From contig NC_090982.1 of NCBI RefSeq assembly GCF_040807025.1, forward strand, positions 77,231,931 through 77,295,930: a stretch of DNA of 64,000 bases. The letters are read 5' to 3'. The notes under the pieces were generated by a model. It did no database searches. It was not told where the DNA came from and worked only from the letters and a program-made list of their open reading frames with translations. The DNA is from Struthio camelus. Taxonomy: Eukaryota; Chordata; Aves; Struthioniformes; Struthionidae. Below, one piece after another: positions 1 through 13,378 of this stretch (position 1 is its first letter; each line of letters begins with the position of its first letter). A program made the translations under genes and the position numbers.

Positions 1-76
1 CCCTGGGGCCACCCCCTCGCCTACCCTGTCCCCCCGTGGACCCCCCGCCCGCCTCAGGCGCCCGGCCCCCCCGTAC

Positions 77-252
77 CGCAAGCCGAGGCCGACGTGCCGC
101 AGGACGTCGGCGAGCGGCACGTCGGAGGCGCAGTAGGGCTGCCGCCGCTCCTCGAAGCGGTGCGCCAGGCAGAGGCGCCAGCCGGCCGCCGCCACGCCGC
201 GGCCCCGCGCCGCGCCCTCGTAGCGCCGCATCAGCGGCTCCGCGTCCGCCAT
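77..252 (-). CDS. GBA2: GBA2 first coding exon (non-lysosomal glucosylceramidase), partial
   Basis: This is the 5' coding exon of GBA2, the membrane-associated, non-lysosomal beta-glucosidase that cleaves glucosylceramide at ER/Golgi membranes. The exon reads from an ATG at 252 for 58 codons plus two bases and ends at a GT donor at 76-75. The peptide contains GWRLCLAHRFEERRQP followed by LRHVGLGLR. These match the human N-terminal segment GWRICLAHEF...KRKPF...IKHIGMGLR, and the exon breaks inside the same Arg codon before the human Tyr. The catalytic domain lies beyond the left window edge; 1-76 is intron. The human protein has about 70 more residues upstream, so a longer start in another 5' exon is possible. 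Head-to-head placement with RGP1 is the mammalian arrangement and supports the call. Confidence 0.88.
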
Positions 253-917
253 GGCCGCCGCCGCCCCGCGTCCCGCGCGCGCCCTCTTCACCGCCCGCCG
301 CCCCGCCCCGCCCCGCCCCGCCCCGCCCGCGCCCTCCGGGCACGGCGCACCGCCCGCCGCCCGCCCGGGACACCGCCCCGCCCCGCCCCGCCCCGCCCCG
401 CCGGCAGCCGGCCCAGCGCCCTCGAGGACGGCCCAGCGCCGGCGCGGGCGTGGCCGAGCGCCGCCGACTGTTGCCGAGTGGCGCCGAGCGGAGCCCGAGA
501 GTTGCCGAGCGGAACCCGAGAGTTACCGAGCGGAGCCCGAGAGTTGCCGAGCGGAGCCCGAGAGTTGCCGAGCGGAACCCGAGAGTTACCGAGCGGAGCC
601 CGAGCGGAGCCCGAGAGTTGCCGAGCGGAGCCCGAGAGTTGCCGAGCGGAGCCCGAGAGTTGCCGAGCGGAGCCCGAGAGTTGCCGAGAGGAGCCGAGCG
701 GAGCCCGAGAGTTGCCGAGCGGAGCCCGAGAGTTGCCGAGAGGAGCCGAGCGGAGCCCGAGAGTTACCGAGCGGAGCCCGAGAGTTGCCGAGCGGAGCCC
801 GAGCGGAGCCCGAGCGGGGCCGGGAGTTGCCGAGCGGAGCCCGAGCGGCGGCGGGGAAGCCGGGCCCGGAGCGGCGCGGAGCGTGTGAGAGGCAGCGAGC
901 GGGGCCGTTGCGGGGCG
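253..917. promoter_or_regulatory. GBA2/RGP1 bidirectional CpG-island promoter and RGP1 non-coding exon 1
   Basis: Only about 0.65 kb separates the GBA2 start codon from a strong splice donor (gcg|gtgagt, exon end 917) that I take as the end of the RGP1 untranslated first exon. The interval is extremely CpG-rich and carries runs of CCCCGCCC GC boxes at about 297-330 and 370-402. No TATA box is visible, as expected for a housekeeping bidirectional promoter. The 476-835 part is a tandem repeat. The RGP1 transcription start is inferred to lie between about 840 and 900. Confidence 0.6.
476..835. repeat. 21-bp minisatellite in the GBA2/RGP1 promoter
   Basis: About 15 head-to-tail copies of a 21-bp unit read as GAGAGTTGCCGAGCGGAGCC plus one C. 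Variants include GTTACCGAGCGG and interspersed half units such as GAGGAGCCGAGCG. Because 21 is a multiple of three, the array stays open in several frames and yields Ser/Arg/Pro/Glu-rich open frames (repeats of the type PSGARELPSGAREL) that I regard as artefacts. The array sits between two divergent genes and may affect promoter spacing. Confidence 0.9.
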
Positions 918-1104
918 GTGAGTGGAGCCGGGGCGTGCCGGGAGGGGGGACGGGGGGGGCTGTGGGGTGCCGTCCGGCTGTGCAGCAGGGGCCGGGGCTG
1001 TGCCTGACCCCCTCTGTGTGTTTACGACCGTGTGTTTACAGCCGGGGCTGTCCCTGCCCGCCTGGGGGAGGGGCAGGGCTGTCCCTGGTCCGCCTGTACT
1101 TGAG

Positions 1105-1525
1105 GGAGGGCCTGATCCTGACCGCCCTCTACTTGTGTATGGGGGGGGCCTGATCCTGACCGCCCTCTACGTGTGTGTATGGGGGGGGGGCCTGATCCTG
1201 ACCGCCCTCTACGTGTGTGTATGGGGGGGGGGGGGCTGATCCTGACCGCCCTCTACGTGTGTATGGGGGGGGGCCTGATCCTGACTGCCCTCTACCTGTG
1301 TGTATGTGGGGGGGGGGGGGCTGATCCTGACCGCCCTCTACGTGTGTGTATGGGGGGGCCTGATCCTGACTCCCCTCTACATGTGTGTGAGTGTGTGTGG
1401 GGGGGGGGCTGGGGCTGTCCTTGGCCCCTGTGGGGGGGGCCTGATCCTGACTGACCTCTACGTGTGTGTGTATGTGTGTGGGCCTCATCCTGACTCCCCT
1501 CTATGTGTATGTGGGGGGGGGGCCG
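1105..1525. repeat. G-rich ~42-bp minisatellite in RGP1 intron 1
   Basis: Nine or ten imperfect copies of a unit that begins CTGATCCTGACCGCCCTCTA and continues with a TGTGTGTATG stretch and a run of 7 to 12 G. Copy starts are spaced 39 to 44 bp apart. The variable G runs could form G-quadruplexes on this strand. It lies inside the first intron, between the untranslated exon and the start-codon exon. Confidence 0.88.
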
Positions 1526-1680
1526 GGGCTGTCGCCGTCCCCCGTGCACGCCTGTGCCCAGGGTGTTCCTCACCTCCCCGTGGGCACTTGCACAGCCCCG
1601 CTGCCCATCCAGCCCTCCCTCCCCACATGCATCGTTGTTTTTTTTTTACCAGGCAGGTGCGTAGCGGAGCCGTCTGAGCC

Positions 1681-4600
1681 ATGATCGAGGTGCTGGCCAA
1701 GCTGGGCCACGGGCCTGTCTTCCTGGCAGGGGAGGTGCTGGAGTGCGTGATCACCTTCACCAACCCCTTATCGGCTTCATCCACCTCTGCCAGCAGGTAG
1801 GGCAGCCCCCGCTGCTGGGCCCTTCCACGCGCGAAGCCTTGCAGCCGCGCTGTCCGCGTCCACCCAGCGCCGAGCGCTCGGGCATAGGCACGGCCGAGCT
1901 GTGGGGCAACAGTGCCAGCTCAGCCTTGGTGCCTTCCCTGCCCCAAGGTACTATGCAAATGGCACTTGGCCCCATCTCGAGCTGCTGTCAGGGCTAAAAC
2001 TGAGGCAGTTCTGGTGTTCTGCCCCTAAGAGAGACTTGAGGAAAGTATGCAGTTTGAGATGCTGAGGGAGATGGTCCTAACTGCCCCTCAGGTGTGCCCT
2101 CAGCAGCAGAGTCATTGGCAGAAAATGGAGCCAAACTGGCTATCAAACCAGAGTGTCTGGTTACACCAGAGTGGCAGCCTTACAGGGCAAGATCCAGACA
2201 ACATCATTATTTCCTATATTTTTGGAAGGAATTCTCTATGCCTGGCACCACACAGGCATGTCAGGGTGATCCTGCCTCCGGGGTTGGCAATCAAAGGGAC
2301 TAGCAATACCTAGAGGGGGGAAGAAGCAGTCAGAGATGTTCTCTGTGGCCCAGCCTTTGAGCATCGTCTCTCTCTGTAGCCTCATAATGCCTGAAGTAGA
2401 CATTGAGGACAGGTGAGCAGAGATGAGCTTTCTATACTGACTCACAGGGAGTGTTTCAACAGAGAAATAATTCACCCAAAGCCTCTGTGCCTCGTGTTTC
2501 TGTGTGTGGCCTTGTCTGATCCTGCAAGGGGTGGAGATTGCTTTCTTCTCTTGGGTCCTTCCTGGGAAGTATCGATTTCCAGCCCTGTGCAGTTCAGCAT
2601 CTTTTCATTGCCGGTACAAATTTCAGACATGCCTATTCTGGTATGACCCGGTGGACCCACAGTCAGAGCTTCCAGTCTCAACAGCAGGAAAGCAATCTTT
2701 TTTTGTATTACCACTGTAGGACCCCTTTAATTGACTTCCTTCACTTTCCATCTTTTATTTGGGTTTCCTCTTGCCTGATGAGTTAAACTTGCAAACTCAA
2801 CTCTGGCATGAGCATCTAGCTTCCGGAATTTTGTCTTGTAAAGTGATAGTTGTTTTTCCCCATTCTGGAAATACAGCATGTGAGAGGATGGTCAGTGCTG
2901 GCCTGGCTATATTCAAAGTGGACCTGGGACCTGTCGCTGCAGCTCCTGTTCCTCTGAAATATGTAGGACTGCAAAGATATAAGATGGAGCAGTTTTGCAG
3001 TTTCACAGCATAGTAATGGAAGCTTCATTTGTGAATTTCAGGAATGTTGTGGTCTGTAGAAAACCAGCTCTTGGAAAAAAGGAAAGTTTTTACAATAAAA
3101 AAGGAGTTGGCCACACTGACCAGTCTAGGCTAAATCATATGAATGGGAACACCTAATAGATGGGTGGATTAGAAACTGAAGCTACAGTGTAAAGGCAGTA
3201 GCCAGATCAAAGTGCAGTCACTGCAGTAAACAGATGGACTGCTCAAGGAATAGCTTTCAGGGCTAAAGAAAGCTGCTGCACAAGTGGAAGAACTGAGAGG
3301 CGTATGTTTGAAGCGTAGGGTAGTAAGCAAATGGTAGAAAGAGAATTTGATTGTGGTATGTGAGGCATACGAAAAACCAAGGCAAAGCTGTTCTGCGCAA
3401 AGGCTGTGCGGAATGATGACTGGGGCTGTTGCGGGCTACAGGAGTTGTAAGAAAAAGTGGGAGAAGGGAGAAGTGTCCTCAGCAGTAAGGCAGGATCCTT
3501 TCATATCCTACCAGCTGGGAGAGCAAGGTCTGCCAGTAGAAAGGCACATGCAAATTAGAAACATAAAAACAATTCAGGGGCATTTTTTTGTGCAATACTG
3601 AAAATAAATGAAGACAAAATTCATTGTGTTTGAATAGACAAGAATACTGTGTTTGAAGGTACTGTAATCATGCTGAGGTTATATAAAATCAGTAAACACT
3701 GTCTCTTAAACAAGAGCATTTCTCTGTTTTCATATAGCAGAAGTCTTAGGATAACCTTTTAGCAGACTTTATGAAAAAGCCACACTGGTGCATCTGAAGA
3801 TACAGAATTACAACTTGTAGGGTTAGAAGTAACTGAGTAGAGAATCCAGTGTGTTGTTTGCAGAAAAGCAGCCAGAACATACAAATGATCAAATAGTGCA
3901 TAATTAGTCAGCTGAAATGAATGCAGCAGACTAATGAGATCATGATGTTAGATAACACCAGAGGAACCAGCCACTGGCTAAATTAACAGTGCATCTGTTA
4001 AAATAAAGATAGATAAGGGGTTTGGAAACTGAAAGTTGTGAATGATGCCTTTGGAAATACCCTGTGGAACGGCTGAGGCTGTAGTGAAGTCCAAAATGCA
4101 AGACTATTCTTCATATTGGGTACAAATCAATTCTTGTGGCTGAACAGAAAGGGAGCAAAATGATGCCTTTGCCTCCCCTATAACCTTCAGTAGATTCCTT
4201 TCAGTGTTTCCTCATCATCAGGTAAAATAATGAATATCACAGGCAGGGAGACTGCAAAGTTTCGTGGTGTTTCAAATAGAAGAACCTCATACCTATGGGG
4301 TGACCAGCAGAGGAGGCTGGGGAAGAGCTGCCCAGAACCAAAATTCGGAGCCGGAAGGGTGAACTGCTGCCCAGTGCAGGTGGGACAGGACAGGAGGTGC
4401 TCTGGAGAAGCTGCCTGGCAGCTAGGAGGGGCAGCGCTGTGGTTCCCTGAGAGCCTGCAGAGTGCAGGCCCCAGGCTTGTGCTTGTGTCTTGGCAAGCTC
4501 AGAGCGGGTCAGCCCTGAGCAGGGGCCTGGGCTGAAGGTCCTGCTCACCGCCTGTTGCAGAGCCAGGTTAGGGTTGTGTGCTAGAAGCTCTGCAGCCTCC

Positions 4601-7600
4601 AGGATCGTCGCTGGTGACAGGCACCTGCTGCTTTAGTTGGCGTCGTAGACCTCTCTGTGGTGCTTGGGTTTTGTCTGTGAAGCGTGCTTTATTTTGTACT
4701 ATGTTTTAATCTGCATTTGCTTTCTAGGAAAAAAAAAAAGTGGATATTACAGCGCTCCCTGCCATAGACCTTTTGTGAGCAGTAAAAGTACATGCTCGTT
4801 CTCTCCCATCACAGCTCTGTGCTGGCTTTTCAGTGTGGTCTCCCCACCATCCCAGCTGAATTGGGGGTTCAGCCCTGACCCAGCGCTGCTGGTGCAGTTA
4901 TAGGTGCCCCAAGAGTTTGTGCTAGACGCTGAGAACGGCCGAGCCTCAGAGCAGGGAGCAGGGCAGGAGATAAGGCCTTATTTTTGCCTCTCAGAGACCT
5001 GTGACAGGAGCACTGCAGCCAAGAGAGGTATCTCTGAAGTAGGCAGAGCTGTGGCACTGTCTGGGGTTGGCCCAGAAGTGTCCGTCTCCAGTCTGACACA
5101 TCCAGCAGAGACTGATGTTCTTGGGACGGACGGTACTGTGGGGAGGGAGCATGTCTTTAGCCTGCCTGCCCTGGGGAGTGTTGCGCTCAGGGCAGCTGAT
5201 CGCAGGTCGGAGGCCTTTGTTATTTCCGGTTTGATTATGTCCACCCGTTTACCAGGTTGTTGCACCATCACTGGAGGCACCTCAGAACACTGCTCTTTGT
5301 GTCACTTCTCACTTGTGATGGCTAAAAGTCTTCTGCCAGGCATGGCCCGCGTGTGACAGCTAGAGCTTTCCTCTCAGTAGTGCGCATCCGCGGCAGATCC
5401 CAGCTGTGCCTTGCTGTGGTGAGAAGGGTGACCAAGTGAAGAAGGCCTTGGACTGGATCTCAGGACACTTCAGCTTTTTTGGTGGAAGATCCCTGTGGGA
5501 TTCTGCGCGGGCCACTTTGTCTCTCGGGAGCTCTCTGTGGAAGGGGTAGCTGATGACCTATATTGCTTTCCATCTTTTGCCTTGTGTGTACAGCAGGCTT
5601 ATTGGGGCCAGGATGTTTCCTCACTCTGTTTCTGTGCCATGCCCAATGTGTTGTGGCTCCAGTGCTCACGGAGGCTGCAAAAATTGCTGCTAAGCGAGAG
5701 CCCTCAGCCCACGTAGCCTTGAGTGAAGCCTGATGTCAGTGGCTGTCGTGCAGCTCAGGTAGAGGTGGCTTTGGGTCAGCGACCCAGCTCCAGTTTGCCC
5801 TGAAGGCATGTTCAGAGGGGGGCTTTGAGAGTGGCTTCAGTGACAGTGAAGCAAGGCCTTCTTCCTTCTGGAAGAGCAGTTGCACATGGAGATAAGCAGG
5901 AAGAGCTGTTATTCTCTGAGTTCATGCTTGCGTTAATCCAGATGAAAGTGTAGACACGAATGTTGCTCTTCTTTGCTCTCAGCGAGATGCTGGCATGGGC
6001 CAGCGCCCAAATCCACTGTCAGTTTCACGCCAGCGAGAACCGGGTAGCACTCCCCCCCTCGGACGGCAGCAAACACGATGTGCAGGCAGAGAACGAGACA
6101 GTCTTCGTCCCCAACAGAGGTGAGTGCTACTCTCGTTTTCCTGGGTAGGGGAAAGTGAGAGCACAGTGAGCAGGAATGAAGCGGAGTGTAATGTGTGTCT
6201 GAGGGCAGCACATGTAGACGCAAAAGGGAAGCCCGTGTTGCTTTCCTTGCATAATTCCCTGGTGCATGGCTGCTGCAGTGCCTCTTTAGCGCTGAGATCG
6301 AAGTGATATTAGGTTGGAGCAAAACATGAGGGTTGGAGCAAAACATGAGGGTTGTCAGTCAAGCTGCTCTGGGAATGTCTTGTCATCTGACCGGAGACTG
6401 AGATGTTTCCTCGTTGTCCCCTTCTCCTCCCCGTTCCTTCTGGTGAGGGTGAGGCACAGCTGGCCCTGGACATGGTGAGTGCCCCTCAGTCTGGATCCCG
6501 CGACTGTGCAGTGTTCACTTGGTTATTCTTCTCTTCCAGGAGAGCGGGGTCAGTGTATCCTGTCCACTCCACCAAAGATTCTCTTCTGTGACTTGCGACT
6601 GGATCCTGGGGAATCAAAGTCCTGTGAGTCCTGTCTTCTCTTCCTCTGCTCAAAGCGTTCTTGGGAGCCCTGCTCTCAAAGCAGCTTTGCAGACCTGAGC
6701 GCTGCGAGTGGGAGACCTGGTGCTCGCAGAAGGCCAGGTCCCTTGGGAGCGCGGATGCTAAGCAACTGTTCCCTGCTGCATCGTCCAGACAGTGTGTTCT
6801 CCAGCGTACCAGGCCTACATACTGCAAAGTGTCCCTCAGTTCTGCCCCTGGCCCGTGTCCTTTGCCACAGGTCCGTTGCGTAGCTGCAAGGCATGAAACA
6901 CTCTTGAAGTATCTTTGGCTACAGCTGGAAGAACAGAAGCATATACCTGGTCTTCCCTGCCTTTTTTTCTTCAGCCACGCTGGAGTATTCTTGGAATTTA
7001 GCTGGCATCCTCCAGTGGTCCATGCTTCCTCTGAAGGTTATGACTGTCCTTCAAATCACAGCCCTGTCTTTTTCTGACTTTGCCTTGAAAGCAAGCACTT
7101 ATGATCTTCTCTGGCTCAGAGCTCTCCATCCCTTCAAAACCCTCAAACTATGTTCTTCCATTGGGCCCTCTTTCAGCTTCTCCTTCTTCACTACTTTCCC
7201 ATTTATTGTTTAGAGAAAGTTTCATCCTTTTCAGAGAGAATTTGCAGTAACTAATTTTCCTATTTCCAGGCAACTTCATGTGTCAGGGGCTTCTGCCATA
7301 ACAGGCAGCTGGGAAAACACAAGTGTGTGCTGTTATCAGTTGGCAGAGGGATGACTGAGCCTGTCATTTCATGGCAGACCTCCTTTGCATCTCAGCCGTG
7401 GCTGAGCGCATGGTCCAGCAGTGGCATAACATTAGGCGTTACAGGCTCCACGTGGACAGGCTCTTCAGGTTGTCCTAGGTATCTGCTGTAACTGGGTGAT
7501 AGAGGTTTCTCAAGTCGCAGAGCGAAGGAGAAGAGATGCGCTGCTTATGGTGGAGGGGGCTCCGCTGGAGCATTTTCAGGTCTGGGGAGGTCAGAGCAGA

Positions 7601-10600
7601 GCTGCAGACGAGACCAAGAAGCCGTGAGTTGTAACATGCCGTTTTTGAAGCTGTGACTTGCTACCATTCTAGGCCTGGAGGGGCCTGATTGGAGAGAAAA
7701 GCGGATAGGGCTAAATGAACCTGGCTCGACTAGGTGATTAGTGGGGTGGAGCAGTGCTGTCCAGGAATGTTTGCTGGGTATATGTCCTAAACTGCAACTC
7801 CTATTATCCAGGCACATTTAGTCATTTATTTACTATTCCGCAGCAGTATGCCAATGCTGGGAGCTGGCCATGCCACATCACAGTCCAAGTCCTCTGTGCC
7901 TTGTGAAAGTGGCTGTGCCAGGGAGGAGGAGGCAGAAATCTCAAATGCCCGGAGTCTCACCTGGATTCCCCTGCGCTCCTTGCTGCTGGCAAGTATTGGC
8001 TTGGAGCGTTTGTTCTCCAGGAGCAGGGGGAGCCCCTTTTTTTGGAAGTGGCTCAGACAGTCTCTGGGAGAGCAGACTGGTGACAGCAATCTTGCCTGGC
8101 TCCAGGGCTCAGGTGGTTGGGCTGGGTTATAAGGGGATTTTCTTGTGTGCTGCCTGTTGCAGGCAAAAGCTGTTTAGCCTTCAGCTAAGCTAGTGCTAAT
8201 GTCCCCCTCGGAGTGATGTCGTGTATTGTGTGTGCTCGCTCTGCCTCTGGTCACACTGAACATGAGCAACCCATGTCTGCCTTGCGTTTGGACACAGCCC
8301 CTCAGGAAAAGATGCGGTGCCTACTATGCTTTGAGACTCTTACTGCATGTGGCAGCTTTTCCCCTTGGTTATGCAATGCACATATCTCTTTGGTGTGTCA
8401 TGCCAATGTGTGTGGCAGTGTGGTGGCACAGCTTTTTAGCACCTATACCCGCTGTTCCTCTCCCATTGCACCATGGCTGACTGGGGCAGCTAACTGCAGC
8501 AATGAAGTGATTCCTCCGTGGATTCTGGCTTCTTTCCTTTGGTTACAAGCAGAAGTCAGGCTCCACAGGGGCCTGGCCCATCCTGTTTTTCTGATATCTC
8601 GGCCCCAGCTCTGCCAGGCTGCTCACACCGTTCCCGTCAGCCTGCAGCGCAGCTCCCCTCACGCAAGACGGCAGCTGGCATGCTTGCGGATCATTCCTGG
8701 GGGCTCTTGCCAGCTCCGTGGAGGCAGAGTTAAGGCTGTGTGGGTGTGTATCTTAATTTTTCATTTCCTGTTTTTCAGAAGTTTTGAGTTTTGCTGCACA
8801 GTTTGGAAAGGCAAAAATACCGAGAAACCTGAATTCTGCTTCAGTGAAGTACTATGTTATTAAAATAGAGCAAGAGCTGGCATGTATAGCTGAGGTTGTG
8901 TGAGGCTATCTTTTGATAAAAGGCCTTGTTTTCCGTTGCCTACAAGCTTACTCTTCCATATTTTCCCCTTGTTGTGATACCTATATTTTGAAGTTGACTC
9001 ACCTCTCGTCACTGTGACACACTGCCCTGACCAAGCTCTTTAAATTTGTCACCATTGAACATTTTCTCAAGCCCTCAAGTCGTATCTGTGGCTGTTTTTG
9101 CCTCCTCTCCAGTTTGTAATACCTTTAGATATTTGGTATACCATAAAGAGAGGAGGAAGTGAAGGCCGCATCGATACAGGCCAGGAGCCCAGCCGGAGGG
9201 TGCAGCAGGGTGGGTAGAGGAAGGCACCCGGAGTGCCGGGAATGCACTTCCTCCTGGGACCTGCGCTGAAGCTGGGACTTCCTGAGTCTCAGCATTCCTG
9301 TGCCAGGTAGCAAGCAGCAGTGCATCTCCCATGCTCCTCCCCGCTGCCCTGGACGGCAGAGGTCTGCACTCAGGTTAGCCTGACTGGGCTTAAAGATGTT
9401 CCTGGGTACTTATTATTAAGTCAGGCATGAGTTCATAACAGCTGGTGTAGGGGATTACAGCAGTCTATTGCAGCATTCCTGAACTTGCCTTTGAAATACC
9501 TTACTTTCATCCCTGTCAGGACAAGTCTCAGCTTCAGCTGCACCCTAGCCTTGTTCCAGTGGGACCGCCTTGCGTTTTTAGGTGTGAGAGCCTGGCAGTA
9601 GAGCTCTAGGCACTAGCATGGGTTGTTTTTTCTTTCGAGTTCTGTTTTTTAAATCTGGAAGTTATATTTAAAATGTAACTCTATCTTTTAATCTAAGCCT
9701 CAAAGTTTAGGATGTGCCAGATTTGGGGAAGGATCTGTGGTTTAACAGCAGGATGCTGCCCTTCCTCTGGCAGGGGGTATCTGCGTCACGGTGGGCAAGC
9801 CGGATAGATGGAGACTTTCCACAGGACGCTATTTACCTCATTCTTATTACTCTGTGTGCAGAAGTGCTCACACTGTATCGAGATGCACTGGGGTTCGTGT
9901 AGTGGGTTAGGGGCTTTGAGAGGGCTGAATGCTGTGTAAAGCAAGACCCTGGTATCTCAGAGGTCACAGATTCGGAGTCTTGATGGCGTAAGTTGTCAGC
10001 CTGTAAAGGGATATTCTCCACAGATTGCTGTGAGGGCTGTTAATTGTTTCTTGGCCATTTATACCCACTGTTGGTAAGCCTCACAGGAAAGCACAGCAGG
10101 AAACTTCATTTTTGTTTTTGAGCTTGAGGTTTGTGTAAAGTGACTATAGAAATAAATATTGATCAGCATCTCTCTCCCTTCAGTACTGTGTGTGCATGAA
10201 TGAGGCAAAGCCCTGAGGAAAACAACATGTGACTTCATCTTGAAAATGTTATGTTAGGCAGCACATAAAGGAAGCATGCAGAGGCAAATTCAGGTTGAAC
10301 ATGTGATGAGTAAGTTCAGTTTTCATGTGCTTGTGTTCCTGGGTTTTACATCTTTCACATTCTTTTGAGGCAGAATTGGTGCATGTGGTTGTGTGTGCTG
10401 GAAGCAGTATCTAAATGGCAGGTACACGTGATGTGACGTGAGCAGCAGGGCACTGTTGCAGGGAAGCTGGGGATGTGCTTAGGCCGCTGTGGGAAAGAGG
10501 AGATGGTAGAGAACACCCTGCCCTGCCCCTAGCTCAGCCCCACTGCTCTTCTTAACCATCAGTGCAAGGAGTCTCTGAGCAACAGCTCCAGAAACTTCTG

Positions 10601-12480
10601 TTTGGCCTTGGATAGCAATACCTTCTGCGCTCGTTGCAGATTCATACTGTGAGACGCTGCCCATAGATGGCCCTCCTTCTTTTCGGGGACAGTCAGTGAA
10701 GTACGTGTACAAGCTAACCATTGGCTGCCAGCGTGTGAACTCCCCCATCAAGCTCCTGCGCGTACCTTTCCGTGTCCTTGTGCTGCATGGTAAGGCTACA
10801 GCGCTGCCCTCCCTTCGGAAACGGGCCTGTCTGCACCCTACCCTGCCCCACTCACTCTCTTACCTTCTTCCCAGGGCTCAAGGATTACCAGTTCCCGCAG
10901 GATGAGGCCGTTGCTCCCTCAAACCCCTTCCTGGAGGAGGAGGAAGGCTTGAAGAAAGACTCTCGCCTGGCGGACCTGGCGACAGAGCTGCTGATGGTGG
11001 CCACCTCCCGACGCAGCCTGCGTAGGTCGTTCTCCCTGCTTGATCCTGCTGTCCTAACCTGTGCTTGAACTAAGCAATGCCTGCATGCCTGCCCTTGGCG
11101 AAGCCCCCTTCCCAGCTCAATGCCCTCTGCAAAAAGCTCTGACTGGTGCTGTGGAGCAGCTCCAGCTCCATCAGGACCTGCTCAGATCAGTTCCCCATAA
11201 CCGCCTCCTTGCCAATCTCAGACTCTTCCTATTTCAGCCAGGCAGAGCTTCTTCCCTGACATATCACACACTGGGGGGTTTGCTTTTGCTCACTGCAGGC
11301 ACCTCTCAAAGGGAATGCCCCCTCCAGGGGCCTGTCCTCTGTTCCCAGGCAGCAGGTGTGGATTCCTGTCTGGTGGGCTCTTAAATTCCCCCAGATTGCT
11401 GTCTGGAGCAATCATCATGCTGCAACCCTCTCCCCTTTGTGTTCTCCACAGACCTGTATAACATCAGCAACACCCGTGGGAAGGTGGGGACATTCTGTAT
11501 CTTTAAAACAGTGTATAAGATCGGAGAGGATGTCATTGGGACATTTAACTTCTCAGAAGGAGACATCCCGTGTCTGCAGGTCAGTGCTGGCTCCGGACTC
11601 ACTATGCAGAGAGACAGGGGCAGAGCTGTGGTTTCAGGTGTGGGAAAGTGAGGCTGGGGCTGGGGTGGGACTAAGCTTCTCTGGGGTTTCTAGTGAGGCC
11701 TCAGTGGGACCCATCTGGGGTCCTCTTAGGGTGTGAGGTGGGGAAGGACTCCAAATTAGTGCTCATCTGGAGGATGGGAGGCCTCAGGGCTTTCAGCCGT
11801 GGCTGTGTGAGCGTGTGAGAGCGAGCACCCTGCCCGTTGCCCTGCAGTACTCGGTGAGCCTGCAGACGGAGGAGAGCATCCAGGAGGAGTTCCAGCGGCG
11901 GCGGGGGCAGCCTGTCTCCTACAGCACGCACGCCCGCCATCAGGAGGCCTGCCTGCACACGGCCCAGAGCAGCTTCAGCCTGCCCATCCCGCTGAGCTCT
12001 ACCCCAGGATTCACCACCAACATCGGTTAGTGGCCACTGGGGAAGGGAGCTGCCCCTGCTTGTCTCTGCAGGAGGGCTGTGACATCTCCTTGTGTTACAG
12101 GTAGCCCTGCCTTGTCACCGTCGTGTTGTGTGGGAGGGAGCTGGGCCTGTGTGAGTGGGCATATTTGCTTGTGCCCTAGCCAGGACAGCCAGCACTGACA
12201 CGGTTGCTGTCTCTGTCCCCTGTTGTGTTGGCTGCTGACTCCCCTTTTGCCCACAGTGTCCCTGAAGTGGAGGCTGCACTTCGAGTTTGTGACCTCCGGG
12301 GAATCAGCGGGGACTTGCGTGGTTCGTGGAAGCCAGTCGGAGGCCGTCACCTGGTCAGGGGTGGAGCAGATCGAAGTGGACACTTTCAGCTGGGACCTGC
12401 CCATCAAAGTCCTTCCCACTAACCCCGTCCTGGCCTCCTACGTCTCTCAGTTCTCCAGCACCAACTCCATCACCATCTGA
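1681..12480 (+). CDS. RGP1: RGP1, Rab6A GEF complex partner (with RIC1), complete
   Basis: Arrestin-fold-like partner of RIC1; the pair is the Golgi guanine-nucleotide exchange factor for Rab6 and supports endosome-to-Golgi retrograde traffic. Coding exons are 1681-1796, 5983-6119, 6540-6623, 10640-10789, 10875-11021, 11452-11579, 11848-12025 and 12257-12480. All have GT-AG borders and consistent phase, giving 387 residues (human about 391). Diagnostic stretches include [19 protein letters not shown] near the N-terminus, [40 protein letters not shown], and a C-terminus with [26 protein letters not shown] and a final TNSITI. The start is the first ATG after the acceptor at about 1652 and matches the human start (MIEV). 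An untranslated exon ending at 917 probably precedes it. No lesions were seen; codon use is less GC-biased than in NPR2. Confidence 0.95.
1797..5982 (+). other. RGP1 intron after coding exon 1
   Basis: A 4.2-kb intron of clearly lower GC than the flanks. I see no second gene, no tandem repeat and no repeat family I can name. Short open frames here have no recognisable protein. An A-run is present near 4730. Confidence 0.7.
6624..10639 (+). other. RGP1 intron after coding exon 3
   Basis: A 4.0-kb intron between the SKS and YSY codons of RGP1. It is moderately AT-rich, with no gene, RNA gene or tandem repeat that I recognise. A 216-codon open frame at 8213-8863 resembles no protein known to me and has intron-like composition. 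Confidence 0.7.
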
Positions 12481-13378
12481 GAGTGGGGATTGCTGGCAGG
12501 AGCCTGCAGTGCTGCAGGCCAGTGGGAATGGCAGGCAGGACTATAGCCAGCGTGGTGTGGGGTGCGCAGCCCAGTGCTTCCCCTGGCTTTACCTGCAATG
12601 CCCAGGCGGGCGCCCGGCAGGTGTGTCCTGCCTGTGGGCAAAGGAGTACTCTGCTTGCTGTAGTGCCTTGTGCTGCAGCCTGTCAGCTGGGAGCCAGACG
12701 CTGTCTCCCTTTCTCGCCTGGTGAACAAGCGAGTCCTAGCACTCACTGAAAGGAGATCTGCCTGCCAGGGAATGACCCTACGTGCCTTTGCCCCTCGAGG
12801 GGCTTCCAAGAGAGAAGGGTCCAGCCCAGGATAAGGAGAACGGAGTTCTTCTGGTGAAGCTCGTACCAGCGTTGTGTGAAGGTCATATCCCTACAGCGGA
12901 GACCCCACAAGCAGAGGTCTCATTTCCAGGTGACGCATGCAGGCCACTGGAGTGGGGTGGGAGACTGCTCTCCCAGTAGGCACTGTCCTGGCATGCCTGT
13001 CCTGCACTGTGGAAGGGATATCTCGTGCACCTAGCCGAGCACCCCTGTTACCCTAGCATGGACAAGGCAGGTCCTGGCAGGCCAGCCCTGCACTGCCAGC
13101 GTGTGCTGGTAGCCTGGATGTAGCCAAGTGCTTTGACAGTTTGAGGTTGAGCGAGGTGGCAGCATGATGGTGTTGAGCCGGCACTGAGAAGTACAAAGCA
13201 TCTGGGCTCCCTCTTGGTCACAAAGGCGTCCTGCAGGTCTCAGGATCCTTGGGGAGCTGGAGCAAATGTATGCTGTGCATTCCTGGAGCTGAGGTTGAGT
13301 TCAGGTCTCCCTGCTCAACAGCTAGCTCTGCATTTCCACCAAATCTTTCAAAGAATTTTCCTCTTTGCATGGAAATCT

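Noticed and set aside
8213-8863. 216-codon open frame in an RGP1 intron
   Set aside because: It has no recognisable domain, its composition matches the surrounding intron, and it has no splice or promoter context.
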